Origin: Halopiger xanaduensis SH-6
Lineage (GTDB): Archaea; Halobacteriota; Halobacteria; Halobacteriales; Natrialbaceae
DNA: 64,000 bases
NCBI RefSeq assembly: GCF_000217715.1
Contig: NC_015666.1
Span: 1,190,270 to 1,254,269 of the forward strand
Reading direction: 5' to 3'
Shown: positions 27,074 to 34,693 of the stretch, piece after piece
How the letters are laid out: each line of letters opens with the position of its first letter
How positions within the stretch are numbered: the first letter of the stretch is position 1
Made by a program: the position numbers and the translations under genes
The notes under the pieces: generated by a model
The model's database searches: none
What the model was told of the DNA's origin: nothing
Seen by the model: only the letters and a program-made list of their open reading frames with translations

Positions 27074-27754
27074 TCAACCGTCGCTGCGAGCGACGGTGAC
27101 GCGGCCGTCCTGCTCCTCGAGTTCGAAGCCGAACGACCGGAGTCTGGCCGGCGCGTGCTCCGTCCCGTGGATGAGCACCTCGACCAGATCGTTCGGTTCG
27201 TCGATGTCGGTCGCCAATCGGAAGGAGTCGACCGCCTCGACGGCCAGCCCGGAATCGGCGGCGATCTCGCGGTGATCCAGGTAGGACGCGCCGTGGTAAT
27301 CGACTCGAAAATCGGGGTGGCGAACGGCGAGCGCGTTCGTCCCGCCGCCCCGGCCGGGCGCGATCGCGACGTCCGCGTCGCCGGCGAACAGTCGCTCGAG
27401 GGCGTCGGGCGTCGTCAGCGCGAGGTCGGCCATGACGACGGCGACGGCTTCGGGCACGGAGTCGCCGTCGGCGTCCTCAGCCGGCAGCCGCGCGTTGACC
27501 GCCTCGGTGAGCGGTCTGTCGTCGACCGCTATCGTCGTCGCCGCGAGAACGTCGTCCGAAAGCGCGAGGTCGAAGTCGTCCTCGAGATCGATCGGCGCCG
27601 TCGCGAGAACGGTCGGCTCGTGGCCCGCCGCGACGATCGCGCCGAGGACGTCCGCGAGCATCGCCCGCGCGAGCGACCGGCGCTCGCGCTCGGCGAGGAC
27701 GGGACTGAGTCGCGTTTTCGGTGACTCTACGGCGAACGGGACGACGACGCGCAT
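27074..27754 (-). CDS. cofC: 2-phospho-L-lactate guanylyltransferase CofC
   Basis: A 226-aa nucleotidyltransferase that activates 2-phospholactate (or an analogue) with GTP for F420 assembly. N-terminal VPFAVESPKTRLSPVL is the nucleotide-binding loop. AVVMADLALTTPDALERLF carries the metal-binding Asp of the GT-A fold, and IAPGRGGGTNALAVRHPDF is the conserved substrate motif. FRLATDIDEPNDLVEVL is the C-terminal signature. Length and order agree with haloarchaeal CofC. It probably belongs to the same F420 regulon as cofG. Confidence 0.94.
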   Translation of the reverse strand: MRVVVPFAVESPKTRLSPVLAERERRSLARAMLADVLGAIVAAGHEPTVLATAPIDLEDDFDLALSDDVLAATTIAVDDRPLTEAVNARLPAEDADGDSVPEAVAVVMADLALTTPDALERLFAGDADVAIAPGRGGGTNALAVRHPDFRVDYHGASYLDHREIAADSGLAVEAVDSFRLATDIDEPNDLVEVLIHGTEHAPARLRSFGFELEEQDGRVTVARSDG

Positions 27755-28011
27755 GCTCGCCGAGCATTGACCGCACGCGCCTAAAAGAACGTCGAACTCC
27801 CGAACGAGTCAGCCCGAGTCCGAAAACGAGAGTCGCAGTCGATCTCGTTTGCGGGGTGGTATCCTGTGTCCCGTTATCGCACCGTTTCGTGCCCCCCGAC
27901 ACGACCGCCGCCGCTCCGTCCGATTACCGGCGATCGAACCGCATCGCGCCGCACTGCATCGCACTGCACCGTTGTACCGTGTCCCGCTCCGAATCGACCG
28001 AACCCGGCCGC

Positions 28012-29190
28012 TTAGAACAGCGGCTCGAGTTCGTCTTCGTCGTCTTCGACGAGTTCCTCGAGGTTCTCCTCGCTTTCCTGTTGGATGTCGTCGATGTTGT
28101 CCTGGGCCTCGATCGCGACCTGCTGCAGGCGCTTGATCCGCGGGACGTTGGTGACTCCCGAGAGCAGGATTGCAGCGGCCACTTCCGGTTCGTCGCGCGG
28201 GTAGTCGCCGCCGCGGACTTCCATGCTGCCCGTTTCCTCTTCGAGCCACTTCCGCCCGCGCTCGATGCCTTTCCGGTTCAGGTACTCCGAGGGGCCGGAC
28301 AGCACCAGCAGGGCGCGTTCGGTGCCTTCGATCTCGCAGGGGAGCGTGAGGCGACCGAGCGCGGCCTTGCGGACGAGGCTCGTGATGCGGTTGGTCGTGT
28401 TCGCCGCGTCGAGGTCGTCGTCGCCGCCGTCGTCGCCGGTGAAGCGAGAGAGGAGGCCGCCGCTCGTATTCATATCGACCTCCTCGCTGGCGAAGCCGAC
28501 GGTCGAGACGCCGCCGCCCGAGAGCGTGTTGATGATCTCGGAAGAGTCGACGACGCTCTCTGCAACCTCTTCGCCGTCGCCGACCTCGCCGGCACCGAAG
28601 AGGATGCCGAACCGGCGGACGATCTCCTCGTTGATCTGTTCGTAGCCGCCTTCGACGGACTCGCCGGTCTGTCGCCAGGAGTCGTTGTCGAAGACCAGCA
28701 GGTTGTCGACCTCGCGGACGAACGTCTGGAAGGAGCGGGCTGCGTTGAGCGTGTAGATCCCGCCTTCGTCCGTGCCCGGGAGGATACCCAGTCCGTAGAC
28801 CGGGATCGTGTAGATCCGTTTGAGGTGTTTCGCGAGGACGGGCGCGCCGCCCGAGCCGGTGCCGCCGCCCATCCCGGCGACGACGAGGAACGCGTCGACC
28901 TCGTGGGTCGGGATCGAGTCGATCGCGTTCTGGACCTCGTCGATGTCCTCCTCGGCGACTTCCGCGCCGAGTTCGTTGTCTGCACCCACCCCGTGGCCCT
29001 TCACGCGGGCCTGCCCGATGAGTACGCGGTTCTCCTGTGGAATATTATCAAGACCGATGAGATCTGCTTTCGCAGAGTTAACGGCGATCGCCGCGCGGAC
29101 GATCCCGCTGTTCGTTCGATCGTCGTAATCGAGGAATCGATCGACGATCTTGCCACCAGCCTGTCCGAATCCGATCATCGCCAGCTTCAT
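28012..29190 (-). CDS. cetZ: CetZ family tubulin-like cell-shape protein
   Basis: A 392-aa tubulin/FtsZ superfamily GTPase. The start MKLAMIGFGQAGGKIVDRFL is typical of CetZ; the T4 nucleotide motif is GMGGGTGSG (about residues 106-114). SIPTHEVDAFLVVAG, the T3-like GADNELG segment and the T7-like NDSWRQ are present. The C-terminus is acidic, with a coiled helix (QQVAIEAQDNIDDIQQES). CetZ proteins control rod development and motility in haloarchaea. There is a 264-base AT-rich leader region upstream. Which paralog (CetZ1 or other) is not decided. Confidence 0.9.
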   Translation of the reverse strand: MKLAMIGFGQAGGKIVDRFLDYDDRTNSGIVRAAIAVNSAKADLIGLDNIPQENRVLIGQARVKGHGVGADNELGAEVAEEDIDEVQNAIDSIPTHEVDAFLVVAGMGGGTGSGGAPVLAKHLKRIYTIPVYGLGILPGTDEGGIYTLNAARSFQTFVREVDNLLVFDNDSWRQTGESVEGGYEQINEEIVRRFGILFGAGEVGDGEEVAESVVDSSEIINTLSGGGVSTVGFASEEVDMNTSGGLLSRFTGDDGGDDDLDAANTTNRITSLVRKAALGRLTLPCEIEGTERALLVLSGPSEYLNRKGIERGRKWLEEETGSMEVRGGDYPRDEPEVAAAILLSGVTNVPRIKRLQQVAIEAQDNIDDIQQESEENLEELVEDDEDELEPLF

Positions 29191-29454
29191 TGTTTGTCAG
29201 GGGGCTCCGTTGAATTGGTAACAGAGTGATGAGGGGCATAAGTCTTTCTATGATGTGAATTTCTCGCACAATCTAATATTGCTCGAAACAAGTCGCCAGC
29301 GACGATTTTCAGCCCGATTTTCGGACACAGAAAATACTTCTGGCCGATAGTGGACAACGTCTTTATACTTCTCAACGGATCGTATCGATTTCAGAGACGC
29401 GAGTAATCGCCGATTAACACGCTACTACCGGGGGTCGAGACCAGCCGACGACGG
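29191..29454. other. AT-rich upstream region of cetZ
   Basis: 264 bases, much richer in A+T than the surroundings, between the cetZ start and the stop of the NDUFA9-like gene. It contains TTTATAC- and ACTTAT-like elements. I see no gene; promoter and transcript-end sequences of cetZ and its neighbour are the likely content. Confidence 0.4.
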
Positions 29455-30348
29455 CTAGTCGGCGTGGGCGAGTCCGAGATACGAACCGAGGGTCGTCAGG
29501 TCGTCCGCGGTCACGCCGAACGCGGTCACGTCGTTGTCCGCCACGGTGTTGTCCAACTCGAGCGATCGCGCCTGATCCGCGCCGAAGGGAACGAAGGGGA
29601 CGGCGTCGACCGCCGCGAGCCCGAGTTTGGTCAGCGCCATCGGTACCGGGACGATCGTCACGTCCTTCCCCTCCGCCGCGTAGACCAGTTCCGTCGCGTC
29701 CGCGAGCGTCACGACCTGCGGGCCGCCGAGTTCGTATATTTCGCCGGCGTGGGCGTCGTCTTCGATAGCGTCGGCGAGCATCGGGACGAGGTCGCCGACC
29801 CAGATCGGCTGGAACCGCGTCTCGCCGCCGCCCGGCAGTCCGGTCACGTACGGCGTCGTCAACTGTTTCGTGAAGTCGACGAACTCGCCGCCGTCGCCGA
29901 AGACGATCGACGGCCGGACGATCGTCCACTCGAGATCCGAGTCGGTGACGACTTTCTCGGCCTTCCCCTTGGCGCGGATGTGGTCGATGTCGCTGTCCGG
30001 GTCGGCGCCGAGAGCGCTGATCTGGAGGTAGCGGTCGACGCCGTGATCTTCGGCGGCCCGGACGAGGTTCTCCGTTCCGCCGAGGTGGACGCGTTCCTGC
30101 GCGCCGGGATCGCTCGCCTGGTACAGCGGCGAGAGCGCGACGAGGTTGACGACGGCGTCGTGGCCGGCGACGGCGCCCTCGATCGAGTCGTACGCGCTGA
30201 CGTCGCCCATCTCGAGGTCGACGTCGTCGGGCAGTCCGTTCCGGTCGGGGTTGCGCGATAGCGCCGTCACCTCGTGCCCGCGTTCCGCGAGTTCCGTACA
30301 GAGATTGGTGCCGATGAAGCCGGTGCCGCCGGCGACGAGGACCTTCAT
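29455..30348 (-). CDS. NAD(P)-binding protein, complex I NDUFA9-like (atypical SDR)
   Basis: A 297-aa Rossmann protein. MKVLVAGGTGFIGTNLCTEL contains the GxxGxxG NAD(P) motif, followed by LVALSPLYQ, LQISALGADPDS, the active-site region WTIVRPSIVFGDGG and IWVGDLVPMLADAI. This corresponds to the NDUFA9-like/atypical SDR group, often linked to complex I assembly or to quinone and lipid metabolism in other organisms. A catalytic Tyr-x3-Lys is not clear, so it may be a binding or structural protein. The ATG at 30348 is chosen because the N-terminal motif begins at residue 1. Confidence 0.8.
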   Translation of the reverse strand: MKVLVAGGTGFIGTNLCTELAERGHEVTALSRNPDRNGLPDDVDLEMGDVSAYDSIEGAVAGHDAVVNLVALSPLYQASDPGAQERVHLGGTENLVRAAEDHGVDRYLQISALGADPDSDIDHIRAKGKAEKVVTDSDLEWTIVRPSIVFGDGGEFVDFTKQLTTPYVTGLPGGGETRFQPIWVGDLVPMLADAIEDDAHAGEIYELGGPQVVTLADATELVYAAEGKDVTIVPVPMALTKLGLAAVDAVPFVPFGADQARSLELDNTVADNDVTAFGVTADDLTTLGSYLGLAHAD

Positions 30349-30469
30349 ACGGATTCGTTCGGTCGCAGACGACAAATAACCGGCCGGTCGTCCGACCTCG
30401 AGAGCGGTAGCGACCGACCCGCGTGGAGCCATCGCTACTCTCTTAGACCACCCCCACCGACCCGTAACC

Positions 30470-31072
30470 ATGCTCGTGACGCTCGAGGGACTGGACGGCA
30501 GCGGCAAGACGACGGTCTGGGAGGCCTTACAGGAGCGCTACCCCGACGCCGTGTTCACCCGCGAACCGACGGACGACTCCTGGTACGGCGAGGCCGTCTA
30601 CCGCTCGATCGAAGACGACGACGCCGACTCGCTGGCGGAACTGTTCCTCTACACCGCCGACCACGCCGCCCACCTCGCGCGCGTGATCGACCCCGCCCTC
30701 GAGCGCGGCGACCTCGTGATCTCCGATCGCTACTCCGACTCCCGATTCGCCTACCAAGGTGCGACCCTCGCGGACAGCGAGCGCGACTACGGCCTCGAGG
30801 ACCCCCTCGAGTACGTCGTCGACGTTCACGACCCCTTTTCGATCACGCCTGACCTGACGATCTACCTCGATCTCGACCCCGAAACCGCGGCCGAACGCGC
30901 CGGCGCGACGAACAAGTTCGAACACGCCGACTACCTCGCCGACGTGCAGGCGAACTACGAGCGGCTGATCGAGCGCGATCCCGACCGGTTCGTTCGCGTG
31001 GACGCGACGCAGCCGCAGGACGCGGTGCTCGAGCGGGTCGAATCGATTCTGTCCGACGTCGTATCCGCGTAA
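30470..31072 (+). CDS. tmk: thymidylate kinase (dTMP kinase)
   Basis: A 200-aa P-loop kinase: [11 protein letters not shown] (Walker A, residues about 5-14), [11 protein letters not shown] (DR/E-x motif region), [16 protein letters not shown] (the DRY/S signature) and [14 protein letters not shown] (the lid region after a [11 protein letters not shown] strand). It makes dTDP from dTMP for DNA synthesis. A CTTAGA box about 28 nt upstream supports the start at MLVTLEG. It is divergent from the NDUFA9-like gene. The C-terminus is immediately followed by the hairpin-rich region at 31073. Confidence 0.92.
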   Translation: MLVTLEGLDGSGKTTVWEALQERYPDAVFTREPTDDSWYGEAVYRSIEDDDADSLAELFLYTADHAAHLARVIDPALERGDLVISDRYSDSRFAYQGATLADSERDYGLEDPLEYVVDVHDPFSITPDLTIYLDLDPETAAERAGATNKFEHADYLADVQANYERLIERDPDRFVRVDATQPQDAVLERVESILSDVVSA

Positions 31073-31120
31073 TTCGGCGTCCGCTCATTGGAAACTGCGG
31101 ACAACACATAGTGGCCGGGA

Positions 31121-31485
31121 GTGCACCGCGAGCAATGCGAGCGGTGCACGAGTCGGGGGAGGACAGGCTATCACACCATCACCGACCGCGAACGACCAGC
31201 GGGAGCGAGCGGGCCGACGACTGACCCGGAACGAAGTGCAGGGAAAGGAGGAGTGCTTTTCATCGAAGCTAAGCGGAATCTTCGATCCCGCGAGGTCGTC
31301 GGGCGGCGCTGCCGCCCGACTGCTCGAGGGGCCGTCGGTCCCTCGCTGTCCGAGAGAGCTTTGCTCTCTCGAGAGTTCACCGAGTGCGGTCGCGAAGCGA
31401 CCGCACGTGGTTCGAGACGCCGAAGGCGTCTCGTCATCACGGAAGACGCTATGCGTCTTCCGAACGACAGCGTAACCGTTCGTTC
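31121..31485. repeat. hairpin array and shared block, left arm (3' of a RAM-domain gene)
   Basis: The sequence after the minus-strand RAM gene has five near-perfect palindromes with 3-base loops: 31298-31320 (10-bp stem), 31351-31371 (9), 31384-31406 (10), 31413-31433 (9) and 31441-31461 (9). There is also an outer one at 31121-31149 (9-bp stem, 11-base loop). On the minus strand, about 31170-31297 is a block from GACCTCGCGG through AGCTTCGATGAAAAGCACTC to GGTCAGTCGTCGGCCCG. It recurs at 32961-33088 on the plus strand. No gene is supported here. Confidence 0.75.
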
Positions 31486-31716
31486 CTAGTCCATCGCGAT
31501 GTACGTCTGCGTGTCCTCGACGCCCTCGATGCCCTGAATTTGGGTCGCCGCGATGTCCTTGACCGCGGCCGGCGTCTCGACCTGGGATTTCGCAATGATG
31601 TCGACGTCGCCGGCAACGATGTGTGCCGACTCGACGCCCTCGATCGCCAGAATGTCGTCTCGCAGTCGATCCGCCTCGCCCGTGTTCGCTTTGATCATGA
31701 CGAATGCAGTAACCAT
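31486..31716 (-). CDS. stand-alone Lrp/AsnC RAM-domain protein
   Basis: A 76-aa protein, MVTAFVMIKANTGEADRL to QTYIAMD, that is a complete RAM (ligand-binding/oligomerisation) domain without the DNA-binding helix-turn-helix found in full Lrp proteins. The GVESAHIVAGDVDIIAKSQV segment is the typical effector-binding strand pair. Such single domains bind amino acids and can partner other proteins. It overlaps the trkA-like stop by one base (TGATG), so the two are cotranslated. A close paralog (32653) lies on the other side of trkA in the opposite direction. Confidence 0.88.
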   Translation of the reverse strand: MVTAFVMIKANTGEADRLRDDILAIEGVESAHIVAGDVDIIAKSQVETPAAVKDIAATQIQGIEGVEDTQTYIAMD

Positions 31717-32447
31717 CAGTTCGCACCTCCTGAGCCAGATCCGGAAACCGAATCGGTACCCGCGTTTGCGTTCGCGGCCGCCTCGCGCTCGGACTCGCCG
31801 ACCAACAGCTGTCGGACCTCGCTCAGCACGTCGAAATCCGCCAGCACGACGAGCCGATCGCCTTCCTCGAGCGATTCGTCCTCGTCGGGAATCGCGAGTT
31901 CCCCGTCGCGCTTGCCGAACGCGAGCAGCCGCGCGTCGGCGGGCAACTCGAGTTCGCTGATCGTGTAGCCGTTGACCGGCGCGTCGTCGGTGATCATCAG
32001 TTCGACCACCTGCAGGTGCGGCGCGATGTCCGCAATCGCGCGGATCGTCCCGCCCAGCAGGGCGTTTTTCGCGCCGATGGCGCCGAGCCGTTCGGGGTAG
32101 ATCACCTCGTCGACCGCCTCGGCGTACTTGCGGTAGATGCCCTCGCGGTAGGCCTCGTCGATCCGCATGATCGTCCGGCAGCCGTAGTGGTCGGCGATCA
32201 TGCAGGCGGTGAAGTTGACGTTCAGGTCGCCGGTCAGCGCGCCCACGGCGTCGGCGTCGGTGACGCCGGCTTCCTCGAGGACGTCCTCCCGGGAGCCGTC
32301 GCCCTCGACGACGCGGAAGTCCTCGTTGCGAGCGCGCCGGACCTTCGGCTCGTCGCGTTCGATGAGCGTCACGTCGTGGCCCTCCTCGCGCAGGACTCGC
32401 GCCGTGCGCAGGCCGACCCGTCCGGCGCCGATGATCACGAACCGCAT
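31716..32447 (-). CDS. TrkA-type potassium uptake regulatory protein (NAD-binding RCK)
   Basis: A 243-aa protein. RCK_N Rossmann domain: MRFVIIGAGRVGLRTARVL (GxGxxG), TLIERDEPKVRRA, and VEGDGSREDVLEEAGV with the NAD-binding Asp. The RCK_C domain follows at about residues 140-215 (VVELMITDDAPVNGYTISEL), and an acidic Gly/Ser tail completes it. It regulates Trk/Ktr-type K+ channels, which matter for salt-in haloarchaea. No channel gene is visible in the window. The start MRFVII is preferred over an ATG nine codons earlier. It is followed directly by the RAM gene, so it may be tied to amino-acid or redox sensing. Confidence 0.87.
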   Translation of the reverse strand: MRFVIIGAGRVGLRTARVLREEGHDVTLIERDEPKVRRARNEDFRVVEGDGSREDVLEEAGVTDADAVGALTGDLNVNFTACMIADHYGCRTIMRIDEAYREGIYRKYAEAVDEVIYPERLGAIGAKNALLGGTIRAIADIAPHLQVVELMITDDAPVNGYTISELELPADARLLAFGKRDGELAIPDEDESLEEGDRLVVLADFDVLSEVRQLLVGESEREAAANANAGTDSVSGSGSGGAN

Positions 32448-32652
32448 GGAACGAGGTACGCCGGCCCGCGTCAATAAGTTTGCCCCGGTGTCTCACACCA
32501 CACGCAGCGTCGAGCGCTCGAGCGGGGTGCTGCAGTACGACAGCAAGCGGTGCCGACGGCGGCACTGCTCGAGGCCACAGCGGCCTCCCAGCGCGCGCAA
32601 CCGGACGGCGGGCAAAGGCTTTAGTCATGCGACAGAGTACCACACCATCACG

Positions 32653-32883
32653 ATGGTTCACGCGTACATCATGGTGAAGACCGCCGCCGGGAAGTCCGAA
32701 GGCTTGCTCTCCCGGATCCGTGACTTCGAGCGCGTCTCGGCCGCCCACATCGTCGCCGGCAACTACGACATCATCGCCGAAGTCGACGCCGAGGAAGTCT
32801 ACAACATTCTCGAGACCGTCTCCTCCGATATGCAGGGACTCGACGGGGTGACGGAGACGAAGACGTACATCGCGATGGACTAA
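32653..32883 (+). CDS. stand-alone Lrp/AsnC RAM-domain protein (paralog)
   Basis: A 76-aa protein, MVHAYIMVKTAAGKSEGL to TKTYIAMD, the same length as the RAM protein at 31486. It shares the HIVAGNYDIIAEV strand (HIVAGDVDIIAKS there) and the TYIAMD end, but has a different middle (EEVYNILETVSSDMQGLDGV). It is transcribed away from trkA. No HTH is present. It probably forms homo- or hetero-oligomers with the other RAM protein; this is inferred from family knowledge. A TTTAGT box about 41 nt upstream is further away than ideal. Confidence 0.86.
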   Translation: MVHAYIMVKTAAGKSEGLLSRIRDFERVSAAHIVAGNYDIIAEVDAEEVYNILETVSSDMQGLDGVTETKTYIAMD

Positions 32884-32902
32884 AGACGAACTTTTGCGCT
32901 GC

Positions 32903-33165
32903 GGGTGCGTCTGCGGCGCACCCTCGACAAAATCTTCAAAAGAGCGCTTCGCGCTCTTTTGGACCTCGCGGAATCTTCGATTGCGCTCAGCTTCGATGAA
33001 AAGCACTCCTCCTTCCCGTCGCTCACGACGTTCGCTTCAGGTCAGTCGTCGGCCCGCTCGCTCCCGACGGTCGCTCGCGGTCAGTAGCCGGGGTAGGGGC
33101 CTGCCCTTCCCCGGATCGTACGACACTCGCAGTGCTCGCGTCGTACTCTCGGCCAAGGAATTCGG
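32903..33165. repeat. hairpin array and shared block, right arm (3' of the second RAM gene)
   Basis: Mirror counterpart of the array at 31121. Hairpins at 32903-32923 (9-bp stem, one G-T pair, 3-base loop) and 32938-32960 (10-bp stem, 3-base loop) come first. The shared block (GGACCTCGCGG, AGCTTCGATGAAAAGCACTC, GGTCAGTCGTCGGCCCG) follows at 32961-33088, then imperfect stems near 33088-33146. Orientation relative to the RAM gene is the same as on the left. No gene is supported here. Confidence 0.72.
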
Positions 33166-33186
33166 TTCCTAATCGCTTCGTCTACC

Positions 33187-33744
33187 TCACATCGGCATGC
33201 CGCCGCTGTTGCCGCCCGGTCCGCCGTCTTCCCCTCCTTCTGCCGCCTGCTGGCCGCGATCCTGCGCGTTCTCGAGCAACGTCGCGGCCGGGCCGCGGTA
33301 CTCGTAGCCGGGGATGATCCCCTGCGCGAAGGTGCCTTCGACGAACTCGATGAGCGCTTTGGCGTCCTCGACGCCTTCGCCGGCGTCCCAGGCGAGGTAC
33401 TCGAGCGTGACGGTGACCTCGTCGGCCCCGCGCTCGACGCCCGGCTCGTCGTGCGTGCTCGTGTGCGCGACGCCGAAGACGTCCTGAAGGCGGCGCTCGA
33501 GCGTTTCGAACCAGCCGTCCTCGACGACGTCTGCGACGCTCTCGTCGGCGACGGCTGCGTCTAGCGTCGGAAGGACGACCGTAACGGTGAATTCGCCGTC
33601 GCGTTTTCCCTCGGCGGGGTCGGCGGTGACGGTCGCGTCGAAGACGGTCGTCGTGAGTCGGTAGGCGTTCGCCGCGTCCGCGGCCGGTTCGAAGGCGTCG
33701 TGGGACTCGAGTTCGCGGGCGACGGGGTCTGGAAGCTCGGTCAT
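33187..33744 (-). CDS. DUF5813-like haloarchaeal protein
   Basis: A 185-aa acidic soluble protein: MTELPDPVARELESHDAFEP, a beta-rich middle (YRLTTTVFDATVTA, EFTVTVVLPTLDAAV, EVTVTLEYLAWDAG) and a long helix (EDAKALIEFVEGTFAQGIIP, followed by GYEY). The tail is low-complexity Gly/Gln (GGPGGNSGG). I believe this belongs to the haloarchaeal DUF5813 family; function is unknown. The tail is encoded next to the hairpin array, so its repetitive end could be shared with that sequence. No operon partner. Confidence 0.65.
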   Translation of the reverse strand: MTELPDPVARELESHDAFEPAADAANAYRLTTTVFDATVTADPAEGKRDGEFTVTVVLPTLDAAVADESVADVVEDGWFETLERRLQDVFGVAHTSTHDEPGVERGADEVTVTLEYLAWDAGEGVEDAKALIEFVEGTFAQGIIPGYEYRGPAATLLENAQDRGQQAAEGGEDGGPGGNSGGMPM

Positions 33745-33931
33745 TATCGTCCCGAACGGGCGTCGCGGAAAAGGGCGTTACGTTGTGGGCCCGATTCGGC
33801 CGTGATAGCGGGTCTCGGGGCGTCGACTTTGAGATTCGACTGACCGTTTCCGATCGTTTCACGCGGAAGCCGTCGATTACCCCCGAAAATGGGGTCCATT
33901 ACTACAACGGATATCGACGTTTTCAATCGGC

Positions 33932-34156
33932 ATGACTCTCGATAGACACGCCGCGGAACGACGCCGGTTCGCTCGCCTCCTCGGGGTCGACGGCGAACTC
34001 GGTTCCGGCCTGCCGATCGGCGACCCCGATCACAGCGTCGACGACCGGACGAACCAGAACCGCGCTCGTGACGACCAGTCTCGGACCGGCGTCGACACCG
34101 ATACTGAGGCCGAATCGGTATCGGCTCCCACGAGCGGCACCGAGGGACCGACCTGA
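33932..34156 (+). CDS. possible small acidic protein, 74 aa
   Basis: ATG at 33932 opens a 74-codon frame: an N-terminal helix (HAAERRRFARLLGVDGELG), then a hydrophilic Asp/Thr-rich tail. The acidic composition fits a haloarchaeal gene, and an AT-rich stretch lies upstream. There is no family match I recognise. The opposite strand is also open (33923-34222), so coding is uncertain. Confidence 0.35.
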   Translation: MTLDRHAAERRRFARLLGVDGELGSGLPIGDPDHSVDDRTNQNRARDDQSRTGVDTDTEAESVSAPTSGTEGPT

Positions 34157-34223
34157 GTTGGCTCGGCCTACTGCCCGATCGTGTCCCGCCGTCACGAGTG
34201 TCCGTAAGCCGACACTGATCACC

Positions 34224-34610
34224 TCAGCCGTCGCGGTCGTCGAGGAAGGAATTGACCGCCGTCGCGACTTCTTCGAAGTCCTTCATCGTGAGCCCGTCCG
34301 TCGTGACGAACACGCCGTTGCTGTCGCTGGTCACCCGAACCAGAAAGCCGTTGTCGAACACTCGGATCGTATAGTTGTAATCGCCGAGTTCCGACCCCTC
34401 GTAGGCCGTCTGAGCGGTCTTGAAGCCCCGCCACTCGTGGCCGATGAACGTCGAGAGATCCGCGTCCCGCTCCAGGTCTTCCCGGAGGTACACCTGCTCG
34501 TAGTCGTCGCGGGTGAAGTAGGTCACCGAGCGGAGGCTATCCCCGATAGCCGTCCGACACGTGGTGACGATTCGGTCCGCCGCCTCCGGCGTCAGCAAGC
34601 CCGTAGCCAT
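34224..34610 (-). CDS. DUF7522-like haloarchaeal protein
   Basis: A 128-aa protein: MATGLLTPEAADRIVTTCRT, then SVTYFTRDDYEQVYLREDLERD, DLSTFIGHEWRGFKTAQTAY, DYNYTIRVFDNGFLVRVTSD and GVFVTTDGLTMKDFEEVATA. The alternation of strands and a final helix, together with the wording, fit a common haloarchaeal family that I recall as DUF7522. Its role is unknown. The start at MATGLL is chosen because the longer in-frame stretch upstream is antisense to metY and has no family likeness. Confidence 0.65.
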   Translation of the reverse strand: MATGLLTPEAADRIVTTCRTAIGDSLRSVTYFTRDDYEQVYLREDLERDADLSTFIGHEWRGFKTAQTAYEGSELGDYNYTIRVFDNGFLVRVTSDSNGVFVTTDGLTMKDFEEVATAVNSFLDDRDG

Positions 34611-34693
34611 ACGGGGAGTCACAACGGCCCGCGTCTTAACGACGGGGGCCGCTCGTAGCGCGCTGCGAACGGCACGTGCCCGATCGATCGCGC

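Noticed and set aside
27755-28011. Short imperfect direct repeats near 27940-27975 (GCACTGCA and similar)
   Set aside because: Too short and irregular to call a CRISPR or tandem repeat; no regular spacing.
33923-34222. 99-codon minus-strand frame opposite the 74-aa candidate
   Set aside because: Neither strand has a recognised family; the plus-strand frame is slightly more acidic and helix-like, so only that one is listed, at low confidence.
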